DNA of 64,000 nucleotides from Murimonas intestini (GCA_003148945.1 QGGY01000002.1:62001-126000); one strand, 5' to 3'; shown: positions 17,891 through 27,284, numbered from the stretch's first letter. Notes: generated by a model from the sequence alone, not told the origin. Program-made: numbers and translations.

Positions 17891-19003
17891 CTATTCCTCA
17901 TCAAGTATTATCTCATAGACCAGCCTGGCCACATCCAGCATCTCTGAGATCTCTGTAAATTCCTGGCAGGAATGTACCTGGTGCATTGCCGAGGCCAGTA
18001 CCAGGCCAGTCACCCCATGGCATGACAGATTATTCTGGTCGCTCCCTCCAAACGTCCTCACCATCTGCGGCTGTATCCCCAGCTTTTCACATGCCCGTCT
18101 AAAACGCTTTACAACAGGATGCCCGTGGGGTGTCTCAAACGCCGTCAGGGGCATCTGGTACTGAAAGGATATGCTTCCTCCCTCTGCTTTCGCCTCTTCT
18201 TTAAAAATCTCCTTGATCCTCTCTGTCTCTCCCAGAACAGCCTCATGGGAAAATCCCCGCACCTCCCCTGTAACTATACAGCTGTCCGGAATCACGTTCG
18301 TTGCCGTGCCTCCAGATATGCTTCCAATATTTACCGTCATGGCTTCACTGACACGGCCTATGTCTATCCTGTTAACTGCCCTTGCCGCGATAGCCACAGC
18401 ATGTATTCCCTTTTCCGGGGCAAATCCCGCATGTGCTGACCGCCCGGATATCTTTGCTGCAAAAGAAGCCAGAGATGGAGCCTGCCAGGCCGCTGTCCCT
18501 ATCTGGCCGCTCAGGTCCAGGGTGTATGACTCTTTTGCAGAGATCTTCTCAAATTCAAAGATCCCGCTTCCCAGAAGATGAAGTTCTTCACCAACACTGA
18601 TCAGAAGCTCCACATCCCGGTGCTCCGCTCCTTCCTCCACTATGGTGCGCAGAGCCTCCAGGACAGACGCCATGCCTGCCATATCATCTGCCCCCAGCAC
18701 AGTGTCCCCGTTGCTGGTAATGCGGCCGTCTTCATGGATCACAGCCTGCTTCCCCTCTGCCGGAAAAACTGTGTCCATATGGAGGGAAAACAAAAGCGGA
18801 CTGCTCTTTTTTGTCCCTTTCAATACTGCATACAGATTTCCGCTGTCACCTCCAAGGGCATCTCCTGCCCCATCTTCTTCAACCTCAAATCCCAGCTCTT
18901 CCAATTCAGCCTTCAGATAATCTGCCATGCGCCGCTCTTTTAAAGATGGCGCATCAATAGAAACCAGTCTGCAAAACTGTTTCAATAGCCTGTCCTGATC
19001 CAT
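17891..19003 (-). CDS. M20-family metallopeptidase (PepT-like)
   Basis: 370 residues. Zinc-site motifs appear in order: SLHMDTV, the bridging LGADD, catalytic GEE (VGEELHLLGS) and a late Asp/His region. The lid domain contains SGRSAHAGFAPEKG. The pattern is closest to PepT-like tripeptidases that release N-terminal residues from short peptides in the cytoplasm. It stands alone between the ABC-2 exporter and a repeat-bearing intergenic region. Carboxypeptidase or aminoacylase activity cannot be excluded. Confidence 0.88.
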   Translation of the reverse strand: MDQDRLLKQFCRLVSIDAPSLKERRMADYLKAELEELGFEVEEDGAGDALGGDSGNLYAVLKGTKKSSPLLFSLHMDTVFPAEGKQAVIHEDGRITSNGDTVLGADDMAGMASVLEALRTIVEEGAEHRDVELLISVGEELHLLGSGIFEFEKISAKESYTLDLSGQIGTAAWQAPSLASFAAKISGRSAHAGFAPEKGIHAVAIAARAVNRIDIGRVSEAMTVNIGSISGGTATNVIPDSCIVTGEVRGFSHEAVLGETERIKEIFKEEAKAEGGSISFQYQMPLTAFETPHGHPVVKRFRRACEKLGIQPQMVRTFGGSDQNNLSCHGVTGLVLASAMHQVHSCQEFTEISEMLDVARLVYEIILDEE

Positions 19004-19056
19004 ATACTCCCTCCATCATCTATATCTGCCATTACAATCAATCTTATGTTTTCTGG

Positions 19057-19125
19057 AAAAATCCCATCGTATCCAGGGATTTTAAACGGATTTTTGCATG
19101 TAACTGTGAAGTTATTGAACAGTTA
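19057..19125 (-). repeat. Dispersed MITE-like repeat, partial copy (right half)
   Basis: This stretch matches the distal half of the full element at 52152-52283: shared blocks are AAAAATCCCATCG, GGATTT, GCATGTAACTGTGA and TGAACAGTTAC, with scattered differences between. It sits in the 281-base region between the M20 peptidase and the MATE gene, where I found no gene. The terminal GTAACTG and CAGTTAC can pair as a hairpin. Confidence 0.65.
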
Positions 19126-19284
19126 CATAACTTTTTGAATATTATTCTATCATTATTTCAGATATTATCCAATCTATTTTTTCAGACTGCTGCCAAATAT
19201 ACGCAACAGGCTGATATCCAGTAGCATTTACAGATCAAAAGTGTTACAATACTACCAAAAACACAAACTTAAAAAGAGGGACTT

Positions 19285-20628
19285 ATGAAAAAGAATGTAA
19301 ATCTCCTGGAAGGGCCTATCTTCCCTTCCCTGACAAAACTCGCCCTGCCTATCATGGCTACTTCGCTTGTGCAGATGGCTTATAACATGACTGATATGAT
19401 CTGGATAGGCCGTATCAGCAGCAATGCCGTGGCTGCTGTGGGCGCGGCAGGAATGTACATGTGGCTTGCCAACGGACTGGCGGCGCTGGCCAAAATGGGC
19501 GCACAGGTAAAAGTAGCCCACGCCATCGGCGGGTCTGATCATGACCGGGCCGTCAGCTTTGCCCAGAATTCCCTGCAGCTTGGGATCTTCTTCGGAATCG
19601 TATACGGCCTGGCCTCTATATTGCTGGCTGGTCCGCTTATTGGCTTTTTTAACCTGAACAGTCCGGAAGTAATAGCTGATGCCAAAATATATCTTGCAAT
19701 TACCTGCGGCACTGTGATCTTTTCCTTTCTATCACAGATACTTACAGGAATTTTTACTGCCATGGGGAACAGCCAGACTACATTTACCGCCACTGCGATC
19801 GGACTTGTCATAAATATCATCCTGGACCCTGTCCTAATCTTCGGTGTTGGGCCGATACCTGAAATGGGCGTTATGGGCGCTGCCATCGCAACTGTATTTG
19901 CACAACTGGTGGTAGCGGGCATCTTCTTTTTCCATGCAGCCAGGGATACGTACCTGCTGAAAAGGGTGAGGATATTTGCAAAGCCCGACGGACGTTCTCT
20001 CAGAGAGATCATAAAAATCGGCCTGCCCACATGTATCCAGAGTCTGATCATGACCAGTATCTCCATGATAATAGCAAGACTTATTGCAGGCTTCGGGGAT
20101 TCTGCCGTAGCTGTTCAGAAGGTTGGCTCCCAGATCGAATCTATCTCATGGATGACTGCAGACGGGTTCGCCGCTGCCGTCAACTCATTTGTAGCCCAGA
20201 ATTTCGGTGCAGGCAATAAGCCCCGTGTCCGCAAAGGCTACTCCTGTTCCATGAAGGTAGTCCTTGTCTGGGGCATTTTCTGTACCTTGCTGCTCATCCT
20301 CTGTCCCGGACCGATCTTTAAGATATTCATCCCGGAGGACGGCCTTCTGCCCCTGGGGATTGATTACCTGCAGATCCTGGGAGTTTCCCAGCTCTTTATG
20401 TGCATCGAGATCACCACTGCCGGGGCGTTCTCAGGCCTTGGACGGACAGTTCCTCCATCCATAGTGAGCGTGATCCTCACAGGGGCACGCATCCCTATGG
20501 CTCTCGCCCTCTCCGCTACGCCTCTGGGGCTGAACGGAGTCTGGTGGAGTATTACTATATCCAGCATATTTAAAGGGCTTGTACTTCTCTTCTGGTATAT
20601 CAGGTATTCCAGGAAGAATCTGGCCTGA
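19285..20628 (+). CDS. MATE-family multidrug/cation antiporter
   Basis: 447 residues with twelve predicted transmembrane helices in two homologous halves. N-terminal FPSLTKLALPIMATSLVQMAYNMTDMIWIGR (split here only for description; the PIM and NMTD landmarks are typical) marks the NorM/DinF superfamily. The start ATG follows AGAGGG by six bases. It is one of the few plus-strand genes and is transcribed alone, ending at a bidirectional terminator. Probable role: Na+- or H+-driven export of cationic compounds. Confidence 0.9.
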   Translation: MKKNVNLLEGPIFPSLTKLALPIMATSLVQMAYNMTDMIWIGRISSNAVAAVGAAGMYMWLANGLAALAKMGAQVKVAHAIGGSDHDRAVSFAQNSLQLGIFFGIVYGLASILLAGPLIGFFNLNSPEVIADAKIYLAITCGTVIFSFLSQILTGIFTAMGNSQTTFTATAIGLVINIILDPVLIFGVGPIPEMGVMGAAIATVFAQLVVAGIFFFHAARDTYLLKRVRIFAKPDGRSLREIIKIGLPTCIQSLIMTSISMIIARLIAGFGDSAVAVQKVGSQIESISWMTADGFAAAVNSFVAQNFGAGNKPRVRKGYSCSMKVVLVWGIFCTLLLILCPGPIFKIFIPEDGLLPLGIDYLQILGVSQLFMCIEITTAGAFSGLGRTVPPSIVSVILTGARIPMALALSATPLGLNGVWWSITISSIFKGLVLLFWYIRYSRKNLA

Positions 20629-20646
20629 ATCCTTCCATCATACACG

Positions 20647-20693
20647 GAAACAGCGAGGGACACGGAATTTATCTTCCGTGTCCCTGTTGTTTC
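20647..20693. terminator. Bidirectional terminator between MATE and dCMP deaminase genes
   Basis: A perfect 12-bp inner stem, AGGGACACGGAA (20656-20667) with its complement at 20674-20685, is extended by GGAAACA/TGTTTCC across a small bulge. It lies between convergent genes whose stops are about 20 bases and 5 bases away. Confidence 0.75.
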
Positions 20694-20697
20694 CCTA

Positions 20698-21186
20698 TCA
20701 ATATCCGAAGACCCCATCCAGTGATTCATCATTTTCTACCCAGTCCATCACCCGGACAGTCCTGTAGTGATCCTTATCGTCCCTGACGTAGACTGTCTCT
20801 ATGCCTGCATTTATAATCATTTTCTTGCACATTGAGCAGCTGTTGGAATTTTTTACGTAATCTCCTGACTGTGTCTCAACACCGGCCAGATACATGGAAC
20901 TGCCCAGCATCTTGTCCCTTGGGGCGCTGATTATGGCATTCGCCTCCGCATGGACACTCCGGCACAGCTCATAGCGCTCGCCTCTTGGAATATTTAACTT
21001 GCTCCTGATACATTCTCCTAAATCAGTACAGTTTTTCCTGCCCCTGGGCGCTCCCACATATCCTGTTGATATCACCTCATCGTTCTTTACGATTACAGCC
21101 CCATATCTTCTTCTCAGACATGTTCCTCTCTGGGACACCACCTCTGCCAGATCCAGATAGTAATTTACCTTATCGCGTCTTTCCAT
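20698..21186 (-). CDS. Deoxycytidylate (dCMP) deaminase-family protein
   Basis: 162 residues. The zinc site and catalytic Glu lie in HAEANAI, with two further zinc ligands in the CSMCKK motif. The RRRYGAVIVKNDEVISTGY segment is typical of ComEB/dCMP deaminases rather than cytidine deaminases. The start at 21184-21186 follows AAAGGCGG; an upstream Met lacks a binding site. It would convert dCMP to dUMP for thymidylate synthesis. The next gene upstream (diguanylate cyclase) ends 67 bases before, so co-transcription is possible. Confidence 0.88.
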   Translation of the reverse strand: MERRDKVNYYLDLAEVVSQRGTCLRRRYGAVIVKNDEVISTGYVGAPRGRKNCTDLGECIRSKLNIPRGERYELCRSVHAEANAIISAPRDKMLGSSMYLAGVETQSGDYVKNSNSCSMCKKMIINAGIETVYVRDDKDHYRTVRVMDWVENDESLDGVFGY

Positions 21187-21253
21187 TCTATGACCGCCTT
21201 TCCTCATTTGATTTTATGTAACTGTACAGACTGCTGGACAGCTGCTTTTTTCG

Positions 21254-22936
21254 TCACTGTTTCCTTTTCAGTTCTCTTTTTTTCTTGTACATATCTTCAT
21301 CAGCCCGTTTGAGCAGTATTTCCATATCACGCGGCTCTTTTCCTGTAAACTCCTGTCCGGCTGCGCCAAATGCTATGGACAGCTTTATCTCTTCCCGTTC
21401 ATTATAATGCTTGATAGCCTGTGCAAAACATCTTCTGAGCTTTTCCTCATCAACAGCTTTATCCTTAACGATCACTGTGAACTCGTCTCCGCCTATCCTG
21501 TAGCAGTCACCCAGGCCTCCAAAGACATCTTTAATACAATCAGCCGCACCTGTGATAATCTTATCCCCTGCCAGATGCCCGAGAGTATCATTCACTGTTT
21601 TAAGTCCGTTCAGGTCAAACAGAAGGACAGCTATCCTCCTGTATCTGCTTCCTGATCCCTTTATATCTTCTATCTCTCTCTCAAAGGCAGTCCTGTTCTT
21701 AGTCTTTGTCATCATATCCATATATGCAAGAGATTTATAGAAATCCGTCTTCAGCCTCTCTTCCTCTGCATCCAGGGTCTTTCTGGCGGTCATCCACATC
21801 AGCACCAGCACAAAGATCATAAGCCCTGTCCTGAAGGCTTTTGTATAATGGAGCATATCCCCATTAAAAAATCCCCAGAAGGATACTAACGCCCCCACAA
21901 CCAAAATGACCTGGGCCCCCATAATACCCTTTATATAACCTGACTTATTCCTTTTCATTTCTCTTATAGAGTATACCATCATGCTCACAATAGCTGCGCC
22001 TATCAGCAGATGCGTCACTGTCAGGAGTCTGACAAAATCGCTGATCCCTGTCAGATACAATAATACCTGTATCAGAAAGTTCAGGATAAACATGTATTTC
22101 AATACTGTAAATGCCCTGCTTTTTCTGTCGCATATGGATTCTATAAAATTTAAAAGCGGCACTGCAAACATCATGAAACTAAAATGAGAAAGCAGGCACG
22201 CACCTACCGCGTTCTGAAATATGAACTGGGCAGCCCTGGAATCCGTCAGCACCCAGATTCCCGAAAGAAATGCAAATATTCCCATATGGAAGAATGGCTG
22301 ATAGCTGATACCACGTTTTTTCACATAGAACCAGAAAAAAACAGTCATCAGCGCTGTGCCGATAAATACCATGATCACAACAAAGAAAAAAACATCTATA
22401 TTATTTCTGAATGTATTATAGATAATAGTCTCTTCCGGGGCAAGCTGTATCCCGCCTGTAAAATAAATTTTTTCCTGGCCGTATACATTAATTATACGGA
22501 CCTGGATCTCTTTTCCTCCCCCATCCCGGGGCAGAGGCACCATACACTGCACCGCACCCAGCATCTTTCCAAACACAGGCTTTTCTTCTATACCATACTG
22601 GTATATTCTTTCGCCGTCCACCAGAACCTCGATGGCCTGATACATATTCTGAAAGCTCATATACATGCCATCCCCGCTGTATTCGGGTAGCCTGTTATAT
22701 ACAGTGACATCAGCCTTGCCTATCCGCCCTGCCTTCTCCGTGACATCGACCCTTCTGCCGTCGTCCATATAGTACCATCCTGAATCAAAACCGCCTGACC
22801 TGCCCTGACTGTATCTCAAGTCAGGCCCCCTGCCCAAAATGAGAGTGCACAGAATTACAGCTGCGCCTGTCAGCCCCGCAATGATACAGCCTATATAAAC
22901 TATCCCGGCACTTCTTGTTCTCTCACGGCTGTTCAT
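21254..22936 (-). CDS. Membrane-bound diguanylate cyclase with 7TMR-DISM-like sensor
   Basis: 560 residues. One N-terminal helix is followed by an extracytoplasmic beta-rich domain (about 35-185), then seven membrane helices (about 190-400) as in 7TMR-DISM sensors, and a C-terminal GGDEF domain. The active site is an intact GGDEF at 482-486 (CYRIGGDEF). No RxxD inhibitory I-site is visible just upstream, so product feedback may be weak. It makes c-di-GMP in response to an external signal, plausibly a carbohydrate or small ligand. Confidence 0.87.
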   Translation of the reverse strand: MNSRERTRSAGIVYIGCIIAGLTGAAVILCTLILGRGPDLRYSQGRSGGFDSGWYYMDDGRRVDVTEKAGRIGKADVTVYNRLPEYSGDGMYMSFQNMYQAIEVLVDGERIYQYGIEEKPVFGKMLGAVQCMVPLPRDGGGKEIQVRIINVYGQEKIYFTGGIQLAPEETIIYNTFRNNIDVFFFVVIMVFIGTALMTVFFWFYVKKRGISYQPFFHMGIFAFLSGIWVLTDSRAAQFIFQNAVGACLLSHFSFMMFAVPLLNFIESICDRKSRAFTVLKYMFILNFLIQVLLYLTGISDFVRLLTVTHLLIGAAIVSMMVYSIREMKRNKSGYIKGIMGAQVILVVGALVSFWGFFNGDMLHYTKAFRTGLMIFVLVLMWMTARKTLDAEEERLKTDFYKSLAYMDMMTKTKNRTAFEREIEDIKGSGSRYRRIAVLLFDLNGLKTVNDTLGHLAGDKIITGAADCIKDVFGGLGDCYRIGGDEFTVIVKDKAVDEEKLRRCFAQAIKHYNEREEIKLSIAFGAAGQEFTGKEPRDMEILLKRADEDMYKKKRELKRKQ

Positions 22937-23002
22937 ATATTTTCATCATCCTTAACTGAATATCTCCTTTACATTATGCAGGGACATACTGTCCCTTTTA
23001 GA

Positions 23003-23506
23003 TTAAAAACTGCGTATAGAGTCAGCCCCGTCATCTCCGGTCTTATCTATGGACTTTATCACAACATAATATCCATAGCTGTCATTTACCTTGATGTAGA
23101 CACGCTCTCCCACCTTACGTCCCAGGAGCGCCTTGCCCATAGGTGACTCTGTGCTGATAAGCCCCTTTACAGAATTTCCCCTGATAGAAGTCACCAGCCT
23201 GTACTTTTCAGTCTCATCGTCCTCTTCAATATATATCTCAACTGTATTGTTGATACCTGCTTCATCGTCTTTTGACTCATCAGAAATAATCTGGGCGGTT
23301 TTAAGCATCCTCTCCAGATATCTGATCCTGCTCTCATTCTTGTTCTTATCCTTCTTGGCTGCATGATATTCAAAATTTTCACTCAGGTCTCCGTGAGCCC
23401 TTGCTTCCTTTACAGCCTCAATGGCCTCTTTCCTCACAACCAGCTTTCTGTACTCGATCTCTTCCTCTATCTTTTTTATATCACTTTTTGTCAGCTGTTC
23501 ACGCAT
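23003..23506 (-). CDS. greA: Transcript cleavage factor GreA
   Basis: 167 residues, normal GreA length. The N-terminal coiled coil carries the acidic tip HGDLSENFEY with D40 and E43, which enter the RNA polymerase secondary channel to rescue backtracked complexes. The C-terminal FKBP-like domain includes STESPMGKALLGRKVGE. The middle linker (SDESKDDEAGIN) is more acidic than usual, and the protein ends with an unusual DDGADSIRSF tail, so a Gre-family paralogue is possible. Confidence 0.85.
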   Translation of the reverse strand: MREQLTKSDIKKIEEEIEYRKLVVRKEAIEAVKEARAHGDLSENFEYHAAKKDKNKNESRIRYLERMLKTAQIISDESKDDEAGINNTVEIYIEEDDETEKYRLVTSIRGNSVKGLISTESPMGKALLGRKVGERVYIKVNDSYGYYVVIKSIDKTGDDGADSIRSF

Positions 23507-23628
23507 GTTCTTCCTGCCCTTCTGGCTGCTCCGCCGAGCCGCCGCAAAATATATGGGGATTACCCGTATTTTTTATTTTAGCATAAAAGATCCTGTAATT
23601 CCATACGTATATTCCGCAGCAGAAAAAA

Positions 23629-23669
23629 CACCGGGCATAACTGATTATAACCTCAGTTATGTTCCGGTG
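23629..23669 (-). terminator. Rho-independent terminator after the sulfite reductase-like gene
   Basis: CACCGG and CATAACTGA (23629-23644) pair with TCAGTTATG and CCGGTG (23653-23669) across a small bulge. On the minus strand the hairpin runs straight into TGTTTTTTC. Confidence 0.8.
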
Positions 23670-23706
23670 CTTCGCTCAGCTCTCCTGAGCGTGTCTTAAA
23701 CATGCT

Positions 23707-24660
23707 CTAGCAGGTAGCTCCGCCTGTCTCATGCAGCTTTGCATCCAGGATCTCCTGTTTTCTCTCAAACAGCTCATCTGACAACAGCTGCTTTTCTACA
23801 TTCTCAAATCCTATTCTGTCGATCGTCTGTGCAAACCTCTCACCTGTCTTGCCCTGTTCTCTGTATAAGAGGATTGCCTTTTCAATTGCATTTAAGGCAT
23901 CTTCTTTATCTGTAAACACTTTGCTCAGCGCCCTGCCCTGGGCGATGCTCTTTCCCCATCTGCCGCCTATGTATATCTTATATCCCTGGGTGCCGTCCTC
24001 TATGGCATCAAATCTGCAGGTACCCACACATCTGCCGCAGTTGTTGCATTTTTCTTCATCGATTTCAAGAACTCCGTCGACTACCTTAGCCGCCTTGACC
24101 GGACAGACATTCTCAACAGAACATTTCTTGCAGCCGTTGCAGGAATCCTCATCGTAATCAGGGATCATCTGGCCGATAATGCCGATATCGTTCAGATCCG
24201 GCTTCACGCAGTTATTTGGACATCCGCCCACTGCGATTTTGAACTTATGGGGCAGCTTCACTGTCCTGTAGCCCTCATAAAAACGGTCGTGGATCTCTTC
24301 CGACAGAGCAAATGTATCAATCAGTCCATACTGGCAGGTCGTTCCTTTACACGAAACCACAGGACGCACCTTAGACCCTGTGCCTCCCGTCTGCAGCCCT
24401 GACTTAGCCAGGTAAGCACGGAAATCTTCGATCTTTTCAAAGGGGATCCCCTGTACTTCTACTGTCAGCCTTGTGGTGTAAGTCACCACGCCATTGCCGA
24501 ACAGCTTTGCCGCCTCACCGATACAGATCTGCTGCTCTGCTGTGATCTTACCGTTCTTAGTAATAATCCTTCCTGAAAAATTATCTGTCCCCTTGTTGCT
24601 CAAGAATCCGAGAGCCTTCACTCTCTTTTCTTCTTCCGGGCTGATCGTAAGTGTAGCCAT
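23707..24660 (-). CDS. Siroheme/4Fe-4S sulfite (or nitrite) reductase-like protein with ferredoxin domain
   Basis: 317 residues. Residues 1-100 are a ferredoxin-like half domain. The siroheme-[4Fe-4S] cysteines are C104/C109 (CKGTTC) and C147/C151 (GGCPNNC). Two classical [4Fe-4S] ferredoxin sets follow: C174, C177, C180, C186 and C205, C208, C211, C215. The start at 24658-24660 follows AGGAGGAAG; the longer frame reads into the upstream gene. It is encoded 13 bases after the CoA-disulfide reductase-rhodanese gene. This small one-chain type resembles anaerobic sulfite reductase AsrC and reduces sulfite or nitrite in the cytoplasm. Which of the two is not decidable from sequence. Confidence 0.85.
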   Translation of the reverse strand: MATLTISPEEEKRVKALGFLSNKGTDNFSGRIITKNGKITAEQQICIGEAAKLFGNGVVTYTTRLTVEVQGIPFEKIEDFRAYLAKSGLQTGGTGSKVRPVVSCKGTTCQYGLIDTFALSEEIHDRFYEGYRTVKLPHKFKIAVGGCPNNCVKPDLNDIGIIGQMIPDYDEDSCNGCKKCSVENVCPVKAAKVVDGVLEIDEEKCNNCGRCVGTCRFDAIEDGTQGYKIYIGGRWGKSIAQGRALSKVFTDKEDALNAIEKAILLYREQGKTGERFAQTIDRIGFENVEKQLLSDELFERKQEILDAKLHETGGATC

Positions 24661-24673
24661 AAAATTCTTCCTC

Positions 24674-26299
24674 CTAAAATTCTGCGCCATTGAAGGTTGT
24701 TCCGCCTTCCAGCACTTTTGTATTTGTATAACCATAGTACTTCAGACGGTTCTGAAGCATGTATGCCCTCTTTCCCTTGGCACAGACAAGCAGAAGCTTA
24801 TCATCAGCTGCATACTGGGGCTGTACTCCATTCACATTTGCCAAATCCAGGAAATCCACACCCTCGATCGAAGGCGACATGGATGCGTCAATCACTCTGT
24901 AGCCCTCTGCAGCTCCGGCTGCAAACTCTGACGGAGTAATGCTCTCCAGGCGTCCGGAGATCTTATTGATAAGTATATTGACAGCGTGCTCTAAAGGATG
25001 GATGGCCGTAGAGAACGGCGGCGCATATGCAAAATCCAGATTTTCCAAATCTGATAATACTGCTTTCATGCTGAGAGCCATCACAGCAATATCAATGATC
25101 TTATCTACCGCTCCTTTTCCAAGGCACTGTATGCCTAAAAATCTCTCTGTCTTTTTGTCTGCGATTAGTTTAATAATAAAATATGATGCATCTGGATAAT
25201 AATGAGCCTTATCATCTACAACACAAGTCACTGTGACAGGATCAAACCCGGCGTCTCTTGCAGCGCTCTCCGTGAGTCCCGTCCTTCCTGCATTGAGTCC
25301 CGGAAGCTTCACGATACCCGTGCCAAGGACTCCCGGATATGGTTTCCCTTCCCCGGCCAGCCCTGTGGCGGCCAGTCTGCCCTCTATATTTGCTGAGGAG
25401 CCCATAGGTGACCACGCCGGCGCCCCTGTTATCCTGTTGGTGACACAGGCACAGTCTCCCAGGGCATAGATATCAGCGTCATTTGTCTGCATATATTCAT
25501 TGACAAGGACTGTTCCCCCCTGTGTCAGCTCAATTCCGCTTCCATCCAGGAACTGTGTATTAGGACGTATCCCAAGACAGAGAACAGCTGCATCTGCCTT
25601 CATGGCCTTACGGCTCGTCTGGACCTTCTCAACCTTTTCCGTGCCCAGAATAGCTTCCAGCTTCGTATTTGTAAATGGCATGATCCCTTCATCTGCCAGA
25701 TGGTTTTCCACAAACTCAGCCATCTCCGGATCAAATCCCGGCATAATGTGCTCCGCCATATCAATGACAGATACTTTGATGCCCTGGCTTGCAAGATTCT
25801 CTGCCACTTCCAGCCCGATGAATCCGCCTCCTGCCACTACAGCACGTCTGATCGTGCCTGACGCTGCCGCGTCCCTCAGATCCTGTGCATCCTGAGGCGT
25901 TCTCATATAAAATACATTTTTAAGCTCTGCGCCTTCCACTCTCGGCCTGATCGGAGATGCGCCGGTGGCAATGATCAGTTTGTCGTAAGAGTACCTTGTC
26001 TCTTCTTTTGTTGTCAGGTCCACAGCTGTAACTTCTTTTGCCGCCCTGTCTATGCTTATAACTTCTGTAAGTGTATGTACATCAGCTCCTGTCAGCTTAG
26101 CAAAACTCTGGGGTGTATTAACGATGAGCTGTTTTCTCTCTTTGATCACATCACCCACATAATATGGAAGGCCGCAGCCTGCATATGAAATATCCTCACT
26201 CTTTGTCAGGATCGTTACCTGCGCGCTCCTGTCTTCCCTTTTCAGCTTTGCTGCAGCTTTAGTCCCCGCAGCTACACCTCCGATAATTATTACTTTCAC
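24674..26299 (-). CDS. CoA-disulfide reductase-type flavoprotein with C-terminal rhodanese domain
   Basis: 541 residues from a GTG start (26297-26299) that has AGAGG nine bases upstream; an upstream in-frame TTG abuts the binding site and is unlikely. FAD-binding IIIGGVAAGTKAAAKL opens the protein. Redox Cys C42 (YAGCGLPYYVG) is the single active-site cysteine of CoADR/NADH oxidase relatives. The NAD site is VVAGGGFIGLEVAE. The final 100 residues form a rhodanese with active Cys near 506 (LLVCAKGKR). CoADR-RHD proteins reduce CoA-polysulfide or persulfide. With the sulfite reductase directly downstream this forms a sulfur-handling pair. Confidence 0.9.
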   Translation of the reverse strand: MKVIIIGGVAAGTKAAAKLKREDRSAQVTILTKSEDISYAGCGLPYYVGDVIKERKQLIVNTPQSFAKLTGADVHTLTEVISIDRAAKEVTAVDLTTKEETRYSYDKLIIATGASPIRPRVEGAELKNVFYMRTPQDAQDLRDAAASGTIRRAVVAGGGFIGLEVAENLASQGIKVSVIDMAEHIMPGFDPEMAEFVENHLADEGIMPFTNTKLEAILGTEKVEKVQTSRKAMKADAAVLCLGIRPNTQFLDGSGIELTQGGTVLVNEYMQTNDADIYALGDCACVTNRITGAPAWSPMGSSANIEGRLAATGLAGEGKPYPGVLGTGIVKLPGLNAGRTGLTESAARDAGFDPVTVTCVVDDKAHYYPDASYFIIKLIADKKTERFLGIQCLGKGAVDKIIDIAVMALSMKAVLSDLENLDFAYAPPFSTAIHPLEHAVNILINKISGRLESITPSEFAAGAAEGYRVIDASMSPSIEGVDFLDLANVNGVQPQYAADDKLLLVCAKGKRAYMLQNRLKYYGYTNTKVLEGGTTFNGAEF

Positions 26300-26378
26300 C
26301 TTTATCAACCTCTTTCTTAGATAGAATCTGCCATCAGGCCGCCATATTTCCGTTTCCCGGCCTCACCACGCTTCTTTA

Positions 26379-26407
26379 ATAATAGCACGTTCCATTCAAT
26401 AGGTAAA
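26379..26407 (-). promoter_or_regulatory. Promoter of the CoA-disulfide reductase/sulfite reductase pair
   Basis: Minus-strand -35 TTTACC (26402-26407), 17-base spacer and -10 TATTAT (26379-26384), 80 bases before the GTG start. It suggests that the sulfur pair can be expressed apart from the lar genes upstream. Confidence 0.5.
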
Positions 26408-26460
26408 ATAGAATAATCTAATATATTTAATAGCTTTTTCCTATATATGTCATTTATACG

Positions 26461-27270
26461 TCATTCATCCATGCTGCCGGACCTGAATCCTTCAAGATCC
26501 ATGGTTATGTATTTAAAGCCAAGCTCTTTCAATAACCTCACCACATCTTCTGAATGGGCTGCCAGCTGTGAAAGCTGTTCTTTTTGCACCTCTATCCTGA
26601 GGACATCCCCATGAAGACGGAGGCGTACCAGGCCAAACCCTGCTTCCTTAAGCTTCATCTCCCCCTGCTCAAGCTTTGCCAGTATATCAAAGTCAAGGGG
26701 AGTATCGTATGGTATCCTTGTGGCCATACACGGCGCGGAGGGTCTGGACGCCACAGACAGCCCGCATAATGCTGCACAGCTGCGCACTTCCTCCTTGCTT
26801 ATTCCAAGAAGGGCCAGAGGGCTCTCAGCCTCAAGCTCCCGCACAGCCCGCAGTCCGGGCCTGTATACATTCAGATCATCTGCATTTGTCCCTTCCAATA
26901 CTGTATATACCCCTCTGTCATGCGCCCATCTGATAAGCTCCGAGAAAAGATGCTTCTTGCACAGGTAACATCTCTCCCTCGTATTTTTCAGCAGCTCCTC
27001 ATTCTTGCTCTCATCTACATACAGGACCTCAAACTCAGCTTTGCATTCTCCTGCCACCTCTCTTGCAATATCCAGGTCGGCTTTAGGGGAAAGGCGGCTG
27101 ACAAAAGTAACGCCGTACACCTTTGTGCCTTTCTTCTCTGCCTCTTCAGCAGCTATCTTCAGCAGGAGGCTGCTGTCAACTCCGCCCGAAAAGGCCACGC
27201 ATATATCATGTTCAGCTTTTTTCTGCATCCATTCTCTCAGCAAGTGCAATTTACTTTCCGTATTATTCAT
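26461..27270 (-). CDS. larE: LarE, sulfur transferase for the nickel-pincer cofactor
   Basis: 269 residues. PP-loop ATPase motif AFSGGVDSS near residues 26-34, then CYLCK (C101, C104) and SAPCMATRIPYD with C181, which matches the sulfur-donor cysteine of LarE. LarE adenylates and thiolates pyridinium dicarboxylate mononucleotide made by LarB. L. plantarum LarE sacrifices one Cys; the extra CxxC here recalls the class that holds a [4Fe-4S] cluster with three cysteines and may be truly catalytic. ATG at 27268-27270 follows AAAGGTGG; an upstream ATG at 27307-27309 would overlap larC by 25 bases and is a real alternative. Confidence 0.9.
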   Translation of the reverse strand: MNNTESKLHLLREWMQKKAEHDICVAFSGGVDSSLLLKIAAEEAEKKGTKVYGVTFVSRLSPKADLDIAREVAGECKAEFEVLYVDESKNEELLKNTRERCYLCKKHLFSELIRWAHDRGVYTVLEGTNADDLNVYRPGLRAVRELEAESPLALLGISKEEVRSCAALCGLSVASRPSAPCMATRIPYDTPLDFDILAKLEQGEMKLKEAGFGLVRLRLHGDVLRIEVQKEQLSQLAAHSEDVVRLLKELGFKYITMDLEGFRSGSMDE

Positions 27271-27284
27271 TCTGCCGTCCACCT

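Noticed and set aside
22981-22995. GGGACA-TAC-TGTCCC palindrome between greA and the diguanylate cyclase gene
   Set aside because: The stem is short and the T-run is on the wrong side for a minus-strand terminator; could be chance.
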